From the NCBI GenBank assembly GCA_963575745.1, contig CAUYUJ010007446.1, forward strand, positions 1,067,204 through 1,131,203: DNA of 64,000 bases, in the 5' to 3' direction. Below, in pieces: positions 53,590 to 63,104 of the stretch (position 1 is its first letter; each line of letters begins with the position of its first letter). The DNA is from Prorocentrum cordatum. Taxonomy: Eukaryota > Sar > Dinophyceae > Prorocentrales > Prorocentraceae. Position numbers and translations under genes: made by a program. The notes under the pieces were generated by a model. It did not search any database and had not been told where the DNA came from. It worked only from the letters and a program-made list of their open reading frames with translations.

Positions 53590-55210
53590 AGGCCCCGCCC
53601 TTCGCTTTTGCAGGCGCATGCTAAAAAAGAAAAATGTAGCAGGCGGCTGCAGGATAGAGCGTCGCATCGGCAGGTCAGGGTGCAATCTATTAAGACAAGT
53701 GGGCAGATTGCTCGCGCGTCCGTTAGCAGTGCACGCCATGATAGGCAGGCAGCGTGCAATTCTTGGGCTGATACTTTTAGTCAGCATGCCCCTCCCGACC
53801 CAACCAGCCAGCGCAACGGCCCCCACCTTCCACGATCACCTGGAAGTGTCAAGCGCATGCGAACTTAGGCCGCGACCTTCAACGTAAGGATCTGCGCTGC
53901 CATGGAGCAGGCAAAGCTCGCGCAACGCTTAGGCTGCCAGTGTTAAAGTGCGAGGGCCAGAGTTGAAAGAGAGAAAGGAGAGATAATCACAAGCATGAAG
54001 AAGTGCGCGCAGGAGAAGGGTGCAAGGCTGGCTATGTGGTTGCAGCGGCGGGCGTCTAGCATGTGACTTGATACTGTACAGGAGGCTGGCCAAGTCGGCA
54101 GTGGCTGGCCTTGTGGCAGCTGCGTGAGAAGTCCATCTGGCCTATAGAGTCCCCCCTTTATGCCAGAAACGGTGCCCCTTGGTGGAAGGGAGCACCCTCG
54201 CCGTCTTGTAGCCAGGAGTTTAAGGAATACGCAGGGGGTGGAGCGTGCTGCACAGAGTGAAGCAGGTGGCGCAATAATGCGGCAACGTCATGCCTCTGCC
54301 TCCTCCACCGGCTCGCGCGCCACTGCGCCCGCCCGCCACAGATCGCCTGGAACGTGCCAGGTGCCTGCGAAGTGTGGGTCGCGATCAAAAACGGAAGTAT
54401 GGTGCTGCTCTGCCTGTTAGCGTAGATGCGCCAAGGCCCGAATGCCAAAGCTAGAGCTGAAAGGGAGGCATGCCGCGAACATTGTAGACGGCGGCTCCAT
54501 GATCGGGCGCCGCCGCGGCAGGTCAGGGCGCGCGCGCAGAACGCGCGGGCAGATTGCTCACATGGCCGTTAGCAGTGTTCAAAGCAATACGCAGGCGGCG
54601 TCGAGTTCTTGGGCAGCTACCTTTAGACAGCATGCCCTTCCCCCGCGAGAAGTCAGCATGCGCCTGCCCGCCCCGTTCCCAATCCTTCCGCGCGATGGCG
54701 CGATTCTTGGGCTGCTACCCCGGAAATAAAAAAGGTCACATGTGAGGGCATGGGTGAGCAACGTTGCAGCCTGATGGGAGCAAGAGTAGTCTCTGTGCGC
54801 TGGCCTGTCGGCGCGATGGCTACGGCCTGGCGCGCAACGCAATCCGACCTTCTCCTGCCCCCCCCCCCCCTCTACGCCGTCACCTCCAACACATTGTGCA
54901 CTGTGCTAGCGTTAAGTTGTCGCGGTCTGAGCGCCCTGGTTGGAGCTGAAAGAGGGGCCTGCTGCAACCAAAAAATGCGCAAAGCGGTTGCATGACTGCT
55001 TCGCCGCGGCACATCCAGGGTAGAAGCCAGTCAGACACGCGGGGGGATTGCCCACGCGTCCGTCAGCAGTGCGCGAAGCAATAGGCAGACTGCGTGCACT
55101 TCTTGGGTCTCGACCCTTAGAAGGTAATCGGCGTGGGCGTTGGTTGGCAATGTGCACCTTGATGGCCTGGTGCGCAATGCAATTATTGGGCTGCTGCCGT
55201 AACTGTCAGA
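53590..55210. repeat. Three or more diverged copies of a 300-500 bp repeat
   Basis: Shared landmarks: CGGCAGGTCAGGG (53,668 and 54,508), GGGCAGATTGCTC or GGGGATTGCCCACGCG (53,701, 54,548, 55,031), GTTAGCAGTG/GTCAGCAGTG (53,724, 54,568, 55,062) and TTCTTGGG(C/T) (53,760, 54,606, 55,100). Copies therefore begin near 53,600, 54,450 and 54,930. No coding frame is conserved among them. Confidence 0.75.
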
Positions 55211-55731
55211 AGATGAGTCTTTTAATCAAAGTGAGTTCATGCCCGTAAGCCAGTGGAACGCACGGGTAGGCTTGGTGCGCAAGCTGGACCGACGCATGAA
55301 CACCAGTGCTCGCGCGCATCCGAAAGGGGTCGCATCCTGGACTGGGGGCCCCAAAGGTAGAGTTCGCAATGGTGAGACAGCCGTTAGCTGGTGCATCAGT
55401 ACTAGCTGCGCCCGTTGGGCTCAAACAAACGAAACGAGCTTCCAGCGCGGCCGGGGGCCCCGAGTGTCTGAACTAACAACGCTTGGATTGTTGGCCAAGG
55501 TATTTACGGCATGCCCCAAACCGCCAGGACTTCCGCGAGAACCCGCTCCGCCACCAAACTGCGTCACAGGCAATGTGTAGAAATTGCAAACTTGGCAGGG
55601 TAATGGACGCCCGCACCAGCGAGGGCTAGCGGGGATGACAAACGACGCCTGCGTAATATTACCGGGGCAGGTTTCCTGCAGGAGAGAGGGGGCGAGGATG
55701 TCAGTGGGCGATGTTATGTCACCCTGTGCTG
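55211..55731. other. No gene recognised
   Basis: Short frames only (113 codons at most), none with motifs. No obvious repeat landmark was seen. Confidence 0.4.
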
Positions 55732-57421
55732 CTAGGTGCGCTGGGATATTCTCGCGGTCCGTGAGCCCCTAGTCTGCTCCGTGGCCCTCGTAGTCGTAGC
55801 ACTTAGGCTTGGGCTTGGGCGGTGTCTTGCGGAGTGAACGGGGCCTGTCGACGCGGGCGCGGGAGCTCGGGTCGCCGGCGCTGCGTGCAAAGATGGCGCG
55901 GCGGTTGTAGATGATGTTTCGTAGCTCGGCGCGTCTCGCTGAAGTGTTGCGCAAAGGCTGCGTTGGTTGGGAAGTAGGAGCGCTGCGCGGCGCATGTCTG
56001 GGGCGCCATGGCGTTCCGCGGCGCCTGCTGCGTCGAGTCCTGTGCCATTATTTATTCGAGCGATGGGAAGATGATTGGCATCTGGAGTAATGCTTGTGGC
56101 GGGCGCGCTGGCAGGGCACTTCTCATTGTCGGTGACCACTTGGAGATAGCCTTCGCGCGCGGGGCACGCGGTGCGTTTGGAGCTGGCACGTCTGTAATGA
56201 TGTAGGTGGTCCTTGGTAGCTGAAGTGGGTTGTTGACTGTGTAAGTAGGAAGAGGTGGTGGCTTCTTGGCTGGTAGTGCGCTAGTGGCAGGAGGTTGCGA
56301 CGCCGGCGCAGCGGGTCGTTTGGCTTGGACTGTTGGCGCAAAGTCGAGCGTGATATCCTGCGGTGGCACTGGGGTAGTTGTTTGCGGTGCGGCAGGGTGC
56401 GCGGCGGTGAGTGTTGATGTTTGCTTGGCAAGTGGTTTCGGCATGGTGGTTTGGGATGTGGTGCACGGCTGGTTTGTCAGTGAGTTCGACTGTGTCGCTT
56501 GGGATTTCGGGCGCAATCAAATGTGGGTATCAGGTGGCAGTCCTTTTCTTGGTCGGTGGGTACGCTTGTTTTGTGGCGTTACAGTGGGCGGTGGAGGTCG
56601 GATGTAGTTGTTGTTGTCTGCCCTTGGTGTACTCTTCGCTGGTGCTGTCGCTGCCGGTTGATCGAATGGGTCTGGCGACGCTGGCAGCGATGGTCGGGTA
56701 GCACATGTATTTGAGATAGTGGGCCGCGAACGCATGCAGGCCGCTGCCGTGACGAGGTAAAATCAGGTGCTTGGGCGGCTTGGGCACGGGCAAGCATGCG
56801 TCTGCATGGTCCGCGCCTATGCGTTTAAACCGTTTGGTTGCTGCTATCGGTGGTAGCGTGTATTTCGGGAGCGGCGTTGCCCGTGGGTCTGGTTGAAGGG
56901 GTGGATGTGGCAGGCGTTCAGCGCCGTCCTGGCGCGCGTAGATCTCGTCGTTGCGCGTCTTCAAACATCTGTGCCAACCAGGTAGAAGTAGGTCGACGTC
57001 GGGAAACCTGTATGGGTAGATGTTGGACTGCTCGTGGGTAGTGGACTACGTAGTGCCATATGTCGTTGGCGTAGCCGTCGGCGTCCGCGTCGTTGGCGTG
57101 GCATTGGTTCGGTTTAAATGACGCGCGGTAAAAATCGCTTGTGTCTGTGGCTCCGTGCACCTCGGCCCGCGGGTCGTTGTAGTCAACGTTTTCGTCGGAG
57201 TCCGGCGCGTCGCAGAGTGGGTCGGGCTTGCCCCCCCCCCACGGGTTGGTTTGGGCCGTGGGGTTTGCTGGTTGCGTTGTTGCTGGCTGCGTCGGTGGTG
57301 TAGGTTGTTGTGCATGTGGAGGTGGTATGTAGTCGTAGCTGACGTCGGGTCTTGCCACGTTGCGTTTGTGTTTGTCGCTTGCCAAGGTGAGGTTGAAGAT
57401 GCGTTGCTCTGGCGGTAGCAT
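55732..57421 (-). mobile_element. A/C-rich minus-strand relic, downstream half
   Basis: The minus-strand frames are rich in Ala, Pro, Thr and Gln. Along the coding direction, 57,421-56,918 reads PPEQRIFNLTLASDKHKRNV and YPRAVQHLPIQVSRRRPTST, then WLAQMFEDAQRRDLRAPGRR. A phase change follows to 56,964-56,530 (PKHLILPRHGSGLHAFAAHY), then two further phases, Pro/Thr-rich, to 55,732. The first 170 residues look like folded protein; the remainder resembles a Gag linker or tail. No catalytic motif is visible. The upstream half is probably 60,560-59,640, separated by a plus-strand LINE. Confidence 0.45.
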
Positions 57422-57600
57422 GTTGGCGAGGCCTGAGCATGCGCGTCGTCATTTGTCCAAGTGCTCGCAATGTCCTGGTGCCAGAGCTGGGCAAAACATG
57501 CAATGAAAGGGTTTCTGCAGCACGCTGAAAGGAGAGCTTTTTTTGAAAATGCGCACAGGGAGCGGCGCGACTGGCATTTGCGCGGCGTGCGCTCCGCACA

Positions 57601-57984
57601 ATGACAAATCATCCGAAGGAAAGCTTGATTTTTTACAGCAGTTTGGACGATGTCTCCCACAAGTGCCCGGCCCATGGCATGCGCGCGCTGCTGGGCGGCG
57701 CGAACGCGAGGCTGGGGAAAAGCAGCCCAGGCGAGGAGGACGCGACAGACGAGCAGGGCTGGGGAAGGGAAGCGACCGAGAGAGCTGCCATTCCAAATCG
57801 AGACCTCGCTGGGCAATTTTCCACGGACCGATCCCTGGCGATAGCTAAAACGATGGAGAATGCACCTCTGGAGCAGAAGGCCACGTTCGCGGAGGCAGGC
57901 GTCGGCGCATGGGCGCGGTCTCTGAAGCTCCACGCCATGCGCTCGACCCCGCACTCGCGGAGCGGACTGATATCGCCAGCGTGA
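57601..57984 (+). pseudogene. LINE endonuclease remnant
   Basis: RALLGGANARLGKSSPGE at about 57,679-57,732 corresponds to the LGGDFNARLG block of APE-type endonucleases. The metal-binding Asp is replaced (GGAN for GDFN). Upstream, LDFLQQFGRCL-like sequence in a neighbouring phase fits the helix that precedes it. Downstream, ATCEIRCQVERRP (58,028-58,070, another phase) fits the region after the SDH motif, whose His and Asp are not preserved. The domain is inactive by these changes and by its phase shifts. Confidence 0.6.
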
Positions 57985-58743
57985 CATCAGTGAGGGGCCA
58001 CAGGGAAGCTGACCTACACGCGAACTACTTTCTGGCTACCTGCGAGATTCGCTGCCAGGTGGAAAGGAGGCCGCATGCGTCCACAGCACGGAGGGACCTG
58101 GGCGCTTTAAACGACCCGTCTGTCAAGACCAACCTTCACGAAAGCGTTTGCTGGCACCCGGGCGGCTTCGGGAGCGGGAGACAGCGTCGGCGGCAAGTGG
58201 GGCGGCTTGGTGCATGCTTTCCGCGAGGCTGAGACTGTCGTGCCATACCGAGAACAACGAGAGCGAAAGCCGTGGATCCAGCAACGCGCGCTGGATCCCA
58301 TGGCGCAGGGGGCCGCGGCCAGGGTGCGCAACAATCCAGGCGAGCAGCAGCGGCTTCATAAGCTCGCGCAGAAAGCCGCCAGGGTTGACAAGTGAGCGCG
58401 GCTGCTGGATCACATCCAGTCGGGATGGAGGGGCGACTTGAAGATCCTTCGGATGCCGTGGGAACATGTCACATCTTGCTCGCGGGATTCACGCGGGGCC
58501 TTCGCGGGCGAGCGCAGAAAAAGCGGAGACGATGGCAGAATATTTGGAGAACGTGCAGTGGAGGGTGAGGCCAGCTTCTCTTGTGCTTGCTCCGTCTCTG
58601 GGCCCAGTCTTGCCAGCGGCAGAGGGCTGCTTCGCGGCCGCCGAGGTTAGGGGGATGATGGGGAAATTCAGAAACCAGAGAGTTGCCGGGGGGATCGCAT
58701 CCCTGCCGAGCATTGGAAGGCTGCATTTGAGAACGAAAAGTGT

Positions 58744-59028
58744 TTGCTCAACACCACTCGTTCCATGAGTGGCTGCTGGGTCGGGAGCGAGACGCCCAAA
58801 GACTGGCACAAATCACTTGCGACGACCATGCAGGAGAAGAGTGGCGCGCAGCAGCCAGAGAACTACCGCCCGATTGGTCTCTCGCGGTTGGGCTATAAGA
58901 TTTTCGCTTCGTTGGTAAAGAAGCGACTGGTTGATGCCGGCGCGGATGGGGAGACCATCGTCGAAACAGTTTGGCTTCCGGAGTGGACGGGGCAGGCAGG
59001 GCCCTGGGGCCCCCAGACGGTGCGGTGA
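58744..59028 (+). pseudogene. LINE RT, pre-palm blocks
   Basis: DWHKSLATTMQEKSG, then PENYRPIGLSRLGYKIFASL, then KKRLVDAGADGETIVETVWL correspond to RT blocks 0-2 (NYRPISL...YKIxAxLIxxRL). Just upstream in another phase, EVRGMMGKFRNQRVAGG (58,645-58,695) matches the usual A-E-V-R...GK.R..RAPG segment. Coding homology stops near 59,000, before motif A, where G/C-rich CGGTCACCGC sequence begins. No catalytic Asp of the palm remains. Confidence 0.82.
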
Positions 59029-59029
59029 C

Positions 59030-59222
59030 CACGCCGCGCGGTGAGTCGGTGGGGATTCGGGGTCACCGCGCGGTTTTGGGACTCGAGTCCTTTTCCGAGG
59101 ATGTCTCGGGCGATAGGGGCTTCCAGGGTCCCGAAACCGTGCGGCGACGGACCGTGCGGTGAGGTCACGCGGGATTTCGCGGTCACCGCACGGTCTGTCA
59201 CCGCACCGCTTCGGGACTCCAA
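59030..59222. repeat. CGGTCACCGC-type palindromic insert replacing the RT palm
   Basis: The words GGTCACCGCGCGGT, CCGTGCGGTGA and TCACCGCACGGT recur. A 12-bp perfect stem pairs 59,151-59,162 with 59,183-59,194 around a 20-nt loop. GGGACTCGAGTCC/CGGGACTCC words repeat too. It looks like a small palindrome-rich repeat that entered or replaced about 500 bp of coding sequence. Confidence 0.7.
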
Positions 59223-59281
59223 AAGGATACGGCTTGCATCCTCCGTAGAAGCATCGAGCGTGCTTGAGCGAGGCATAAAAA

Positions 59282-59587
59282 ATGGATGGGGCACATTGCA
59301 GAATGTTGCGGGCAATATGCGGCATCAAGCATCCCATGATCTCGCGCGTGCCCAAGGAGGGCTTGCGCCAGCGCTCGGCGCAGAGACCGCTGTCTGATAC
59401 GCTGCTGGAGCATCAGTTGATCCTCTTCGGAAAAGCGACTCGCGGGGAACCAGGGGCCCGCTTCGGGATGCGGTGTTTTACCCTGGGACGCTTAGTTCCT
59501 TCAGTGATCGCTCCGAGCGCAAAGCAAGGGGGGAACGACTGGACTGGGCAAGTGTGCTGCTGCCGCACGCAGCGTGGGTATGTGTAA
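59282..59587 (+). pseudogene. LINE RT C-terminal region
   Basis: KMDGAHCRMLRAICGIKHPM, then ISRVPKEGLRQRSAQRPLSD and TLLEHQLILFGKATR match the post-palm region of LINEs (a Cys/Arg-rich ...RRILGIPHP... block and a ...LLRRQLQLFGRVAR block). It follows the palindromic insert directly and is in a different phase from the pre-palm piece. The zinc-finger tail is not visible before the possible element end at 59,627. Confidence 0.75.
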
Positions 59588-59639
59588 ACGGACACCAGCT
59601 ACGAGAAATAGTACGGGGTGCACATCATTGGCGAGAAGC

Positions 59640-60560
59640 CGCGAGGTGCTACTGCGCCGCCGCCGCCGACGCGCCGTCGGGCGCATGGCTCTTCCTTCCT
59701 TCCTTCGCAATATCATTTTGCCCACGTCGTCTTGTATAACCAGCTTTCGCACGGAACCGCCATGCGGATTGTCGGCAGGGGCTTCGGCGGGGCACTTGAA
59801 GCCGCATCTCGCGACTATGTTCTTGGGCAGTTGGAATGTGATTTGTGGCCCGCAGAGGTGGGGTATTTCCATTGTTGGTGGTTGGATGTAGGCGGGGTTG
59901 CGCGTGCAACGCGCGGTGTGGTCGTTGGGATGTAGGACCTGGATGGGCGTTGGTATCAGGTGGTAGAGTGTGCGTGGCCCGTTGGGGTTGTCCATTGTTG
60001 GTGCTGTCAGCTCTTAGTGCGTTGATGGCGTTGGCCCTTGGGGATGGCATGGTCTGACTCGTGGTGTGCCAGGCCATTGGTGTAGTAGCTCGCACTCGTA
60101 GACGGCTGGCTTGTGTAGCTCCACGTAGTCAGGTTGTTGGTTGGCGGGTGGTAGTGCTATGTGCCTTTTTTGTGTTGCTTTGTGATGTATGTGGCCCACG
60201 GTGGGTGTAGGGTTGGCAAGTTGGGTATGGAGCGAATATGTTCGGTAATGCGTAAACGAACATATTTCTGATCATTGGGTGACGTTGTGGTTTGAGTCGG
60301 TCATGGTGTTGACGGATGTGGTTCGGTCGTAGCTCGGTTCGTCGTGCTTGAAGTTGGTGTGGGTACCGTAGTCTTCGTCACGTTGGAAACCGTACCGCTT
60401 GTCGCTTTGTTGGTAGTGGATCGGGTATCGTGCTTTCGTGAGGTTTTTCTTTTTGCCGTCTTCGCTGTAGCAAGCGTATATGAGACGCACAAGGTTGTTG
60501 TCGATGTCGTTGTTGAGTTCGTCCCATATCAAGTGTATTCGTGGTACTCGTCGGACGTTG
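59640..60560 (-). pseudogene. A/C-rich minus-strand relic, upstream half, one phase with two stops
   Basis: From 60,532 to about 59,660 a single minus-strand phase is protein-like, interrupted only at 60,272 and 60,014. It reads IWDELNNDIDNNLVRLIYAC, HYQQSDKRYGFQRDEDYGTH, ALPPANQQPDYVELHKPAVY, TLYHLIPTPIQVLH and HLCGPQITFQLPKNIVARCG. The amino-acid mix is normal, not repetitive, so I regard it as a genuine decayed gene of unknown family. The last 30 residues run into GCC/CGC repeats at the LINE junction. The ATG at 60,532 may not be the original start. Confidence 0.5.
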
Positions 60561-60689
60561 CGTACTGGTCGTCGTTGTCGTCAAATGGCTTCTTGCCAAG
60601 TCAATTGCCGGCGTTCCTGTAGAAGGGGGCGTGGGTTGGTCTCTGCGCCCAGTGAGTGTCGACGCCAGTATGAGAACAGTAATACGTCC

Positions 60690-60786
60690 ATCCTCCTCCT
60701 CCTCCTCCTCCTCCTCCTCCTTCTCCTTCTCCTCCTTCTCCTCCTCCTCCTCCTCCATTCCACTCCTCCTCCCCCTCCTCCCTCCT
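60690..60786. repeat. CTC microsatellite
   Basis: (CTC)n with TTC interruptions. It separates the A/C-rich relic from the ~82-bp minisatellite. Confidence 0.95.
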
Positions 60787-60814
60787 CCCGTCACTTCCTC
60801 AGTTTGGCACGCTT

Positions 60815-62090
60815 CGCGCCCCCATGGGGAGCTCCACCGAAGGCGCCAATGGCTACGTTCACATGCCGCCCCCTGTCCACTTTACACCCCTCACACGTTC
60901 CGTCGCGTCATCGGGAGCTCCACCCAACGCCCCAGTTGCTCTGTTCACGTGCGGCCTTCTGTCAACTTTGGAACATCACTCGAACGCTGTTTGGCCCCAT
61001 AGGGAGCTCCACCGAAGGCCCCAGTGGCTGCGTTCACATGCCGCCCCCTGTCCACTTTGGCGCACCCTTCACACGCTTCGTGGCCACATCGGGAGCTTTA
61101 CCGAAGGCCCCAGTGGCTGCGTTCGCATGCCGTCCCCCCTGCACTTTGGCACACCCCTCACACGTTTCGTGGCCACATCGGCCACATCGGGAGCTTTACC
61201 GAAGGCCCCACTGGCTGCGTTCGCATGCGTTTCCCCCATCCAGTCCAGCGCTTCGTAGCCCCATTGGGAGCTCCACCGAAGGCCCTAGTGACGGTGTCCA
61301 CATGCGTTTCCCCCACCCAGTACAACATTTCGTGGCCCCACAAGGAGCTCCACCGAAGGCCCCAATGGCGGTGTCCACATGCGTTTCCCCCTAATCAGTA
61401 CAGCGCTTCGCGGCCACATGGGGAGCTCCACCGAAAGCCCCTGTGGCGGTGTCCGCCTGCGTTTCCCCCCACCCGGTACAACGTTTCGAGGCCCCATCGG
61501 GAGCTCCGCCGAAGGCTCCAGTGGCTGTGTCCGCATGCGTTTCCCCCGCCCAGTACAATGTTCCGTGGCCCCATAGGGAGGGAGCCCCACCAGAAGCCCC
61601 ACTGGCGGTGTCCACATGCATTCCCCACATCCAGCACAGCACTTCTTGGCCCCATCGGGAGCTCCACCGAAGGCTCAAGTGGCGGTTTCCGCATGCGTTC
61701 CCCCCACCCAGTACAACATTTCGTGGCCCCATACTAGGAGCTCCACGGCCTCAGCGGCGGTGTTCGCATGCATCTCCCTCACCCAGTACAACGCTTCGTG
61801 CCCCCATAGGGAGCTTCACCGAAGGCCCCAGTGGCCGTGTTTGCATACGTCCCCCCATTCAATACAAGTCTTAGTGTCCTCACAAGGAGCTCCACTGAAG
61901 GCCGCAGTGGCGACGTTCGTATGGCGGCCCCGCTCCATTTCGGCACACCCCTCACACTTTTCGTGACCCCATATGGAGCGCAACCGAAGGCCCCAATGGC
62001 TGCGCGTGCATGCGTCCCCGCCCCATTTCGCCAAATCCTTTACACGCTTCGTGGCCCCATAAAGAGATCCACCGACGGCGATACCCATAA
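60815..62090. repeat. Minisatellite of about 16 units averaging 82 bp
   Basis: GGGAGCTCCACCGAAGG or close variants start near 60,824, 60,920, 61,003, 61,089, 61,189, 61,267, 61,342, 61,421, 61,498, 61,579, 61,658, 61,737, 61,809, 61,886, 61,974 and 62,060. Units also share GTGTCCACATGCGTTTCCCC and TTCGTGGCCCCAT. Frames of up to 304 codons follow the periodicity and shift at length variants. Confidence 0.95.
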
Positions 62091-62763
62091 TGGCGATACC
62101 CACAGCTGCATACGGTTGGGCCCTTCGCCAGGATAAGGTTGGCCTCTTCGGGTCTTCCTGAAGGACCTCTTGAAAGCCTCCTGTGCCGTCTAATGGGCCT
62201 CTTGGAAGCCTCTTGCAGGCCTGCTCGGCCGTCTTAGGCCATCTTGGGCCGTCTTGGAGGCGTATTGGAGACCATCTTCAGACATCTTCTCTCTCTTGGA
62301 GGGCATCGTGACCCGTCTTGGACTATTGTTTCCGCTATTGGGGTCCCTTCTGGGTGGCCGGCGGGTCGGGCCGAATCCCCAGGGGGAGGTCTTTTGGAAA
62401 AGAATCAAAACCAAACCGTACGAAGTTTAGCACGGTGGGCACCTTTGTGGCAAGGCAACAGGGGGCGGCGGATGACGGAAAGCGCGTTTGCGTCACAATC
62501 CGTTAGCCGGGAGAAGTAACAAGGGGGGATGGGGAGGTAGGCAGGACGAGCCCTAGACGGCCCAAATCAGTCCCAAGAGCGTCTTGGGTGCCTCGGGGGA
62601 GCTTCTTGGTGCCTCTTGGGGGTCTTTCGGGAGCCTCGATCTTGGGAGCTTCTTGGGGGCATCTTGGGAGCCTCTTGGGGCCTCCATGTAGATACTCTAA
62701 CTACCCGCCGCCCCCCCCGTGTAGGTCCAGAGGGAGGGACTTTAAGGGTAGTTCTTTGGGAGA
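62091..62763. repeat. GGCCTCTTGGGG-type clusters at 62,150-62,280 and 62,575-62,690
   Basis: Two clusters of the dispersed word family flank about 300 bp without recognised features. No gene is seen. Confidence 0.65.
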
Positions 62764-63000
62764 TGTTATATAGGATCGGGAGTATAACTCGCGCGCCGTT
62801 GCCTTTGGCTCAAGGCACGCGCGCCCTATTTGCCCGGACACTGCGTGTGTTCGCTATGTGCTGGAAAGATCACCACATCGATCTTATCCTATCTTACCCG
62901 TCCACTCCCCATACTGAACTAACACAGCATGGCATTGGACGCTATCTGCCATCCTCTTCCCATGGAATCGGATGCTATTTGACTTACCATAGTCATTTCA
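62764..63000 (+). repeat. Candidate LTR (237 bp, TG...CA)
   Basis: The stretch starts TGTTATATAGG and ends ATTTCA, 4 nt before a sequence resembling a tRNA primer-binding site. TATATAGG near the start could be a promoter element. Only one copy is in the window, so the LTR is inferred from the TG/CA ends, its position in front of the Gag-like frame, and the adjacent PBS candidate. Confidence 0.3.
62796..62814 (+). other. Relic of the dinoflagellate spliced leader (DinoSL)
   Basis: CCGTTGCCTTTGGCTCAAG matches the 3' 21 nt of DinoSL with one substitution (A to T at its fifth base) and a 2-nt deletion. DinoSL is the leader trans-spliced to nuclear mRNAs in dinoflagellates; genomic relics mark reverse-transcribed mRNAs. 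It is followed by GC, not GT, so it is not an SL RNA gene donor. The match could be chance, but the length makes that unlikely. Confidence 0.7.
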
Positions 63001-63004
63001 GACT

Positions 63005-63016
63005 TGGTAGCGGAGC
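63005..63016 (+). promoter_or_regulatory. Candidate tRNA primer-binding site
   Basis: TGGTAGCGGAGC begins with TGG, complementary to the CCA end of a tRNA, and resembles initiator-Met PBS sequences of Ty1/copia elements (TGGTA...). The tRNA of this organism is unknown to me, so pairing beyond TGGTA is unverified. Confidence 0.35.
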
Positions 63017-63104
63017 TGGCCGCACTCTCGTGAGGTCAGCTCTTGCTCTTCTTATCCTCACGCTATCCGGCACGATCTTCGTGACCAACTACCACCCTGC
63101 GCCA

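Larger units (their letters stand above)
57431..59627 (+). mobile_element. LINE pseudogene inserted in the A/C-rich relic
   Basis: In order on the plus strand: an endonuclease remnant (57,601-57,984), a post-endonuclease linker (58,020-58,400), the pre-palm RT region (58,650-59,000), a 200-bp non-homologous insert in place of the palm, and the RT C-terminal region (59,282-59,587). Pieces lie in three phases with stops. The minus-strand relic lies on both sides with matching bias, and TTGGCGAG occurs at 57,423-57,430 and 59,628-59,635, a possible 8-bp target-site duplication. The identity as LINE is well supported; the exact ends are tentative. Confidence 0.75.

Noticed and set aside
62796-62814. 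Functional SL RNA gene
   Set aside because: A spliced-leader RNA gene needs a GT donor right after the leader; here the next bases are GC, and the leader itself is degenerate.
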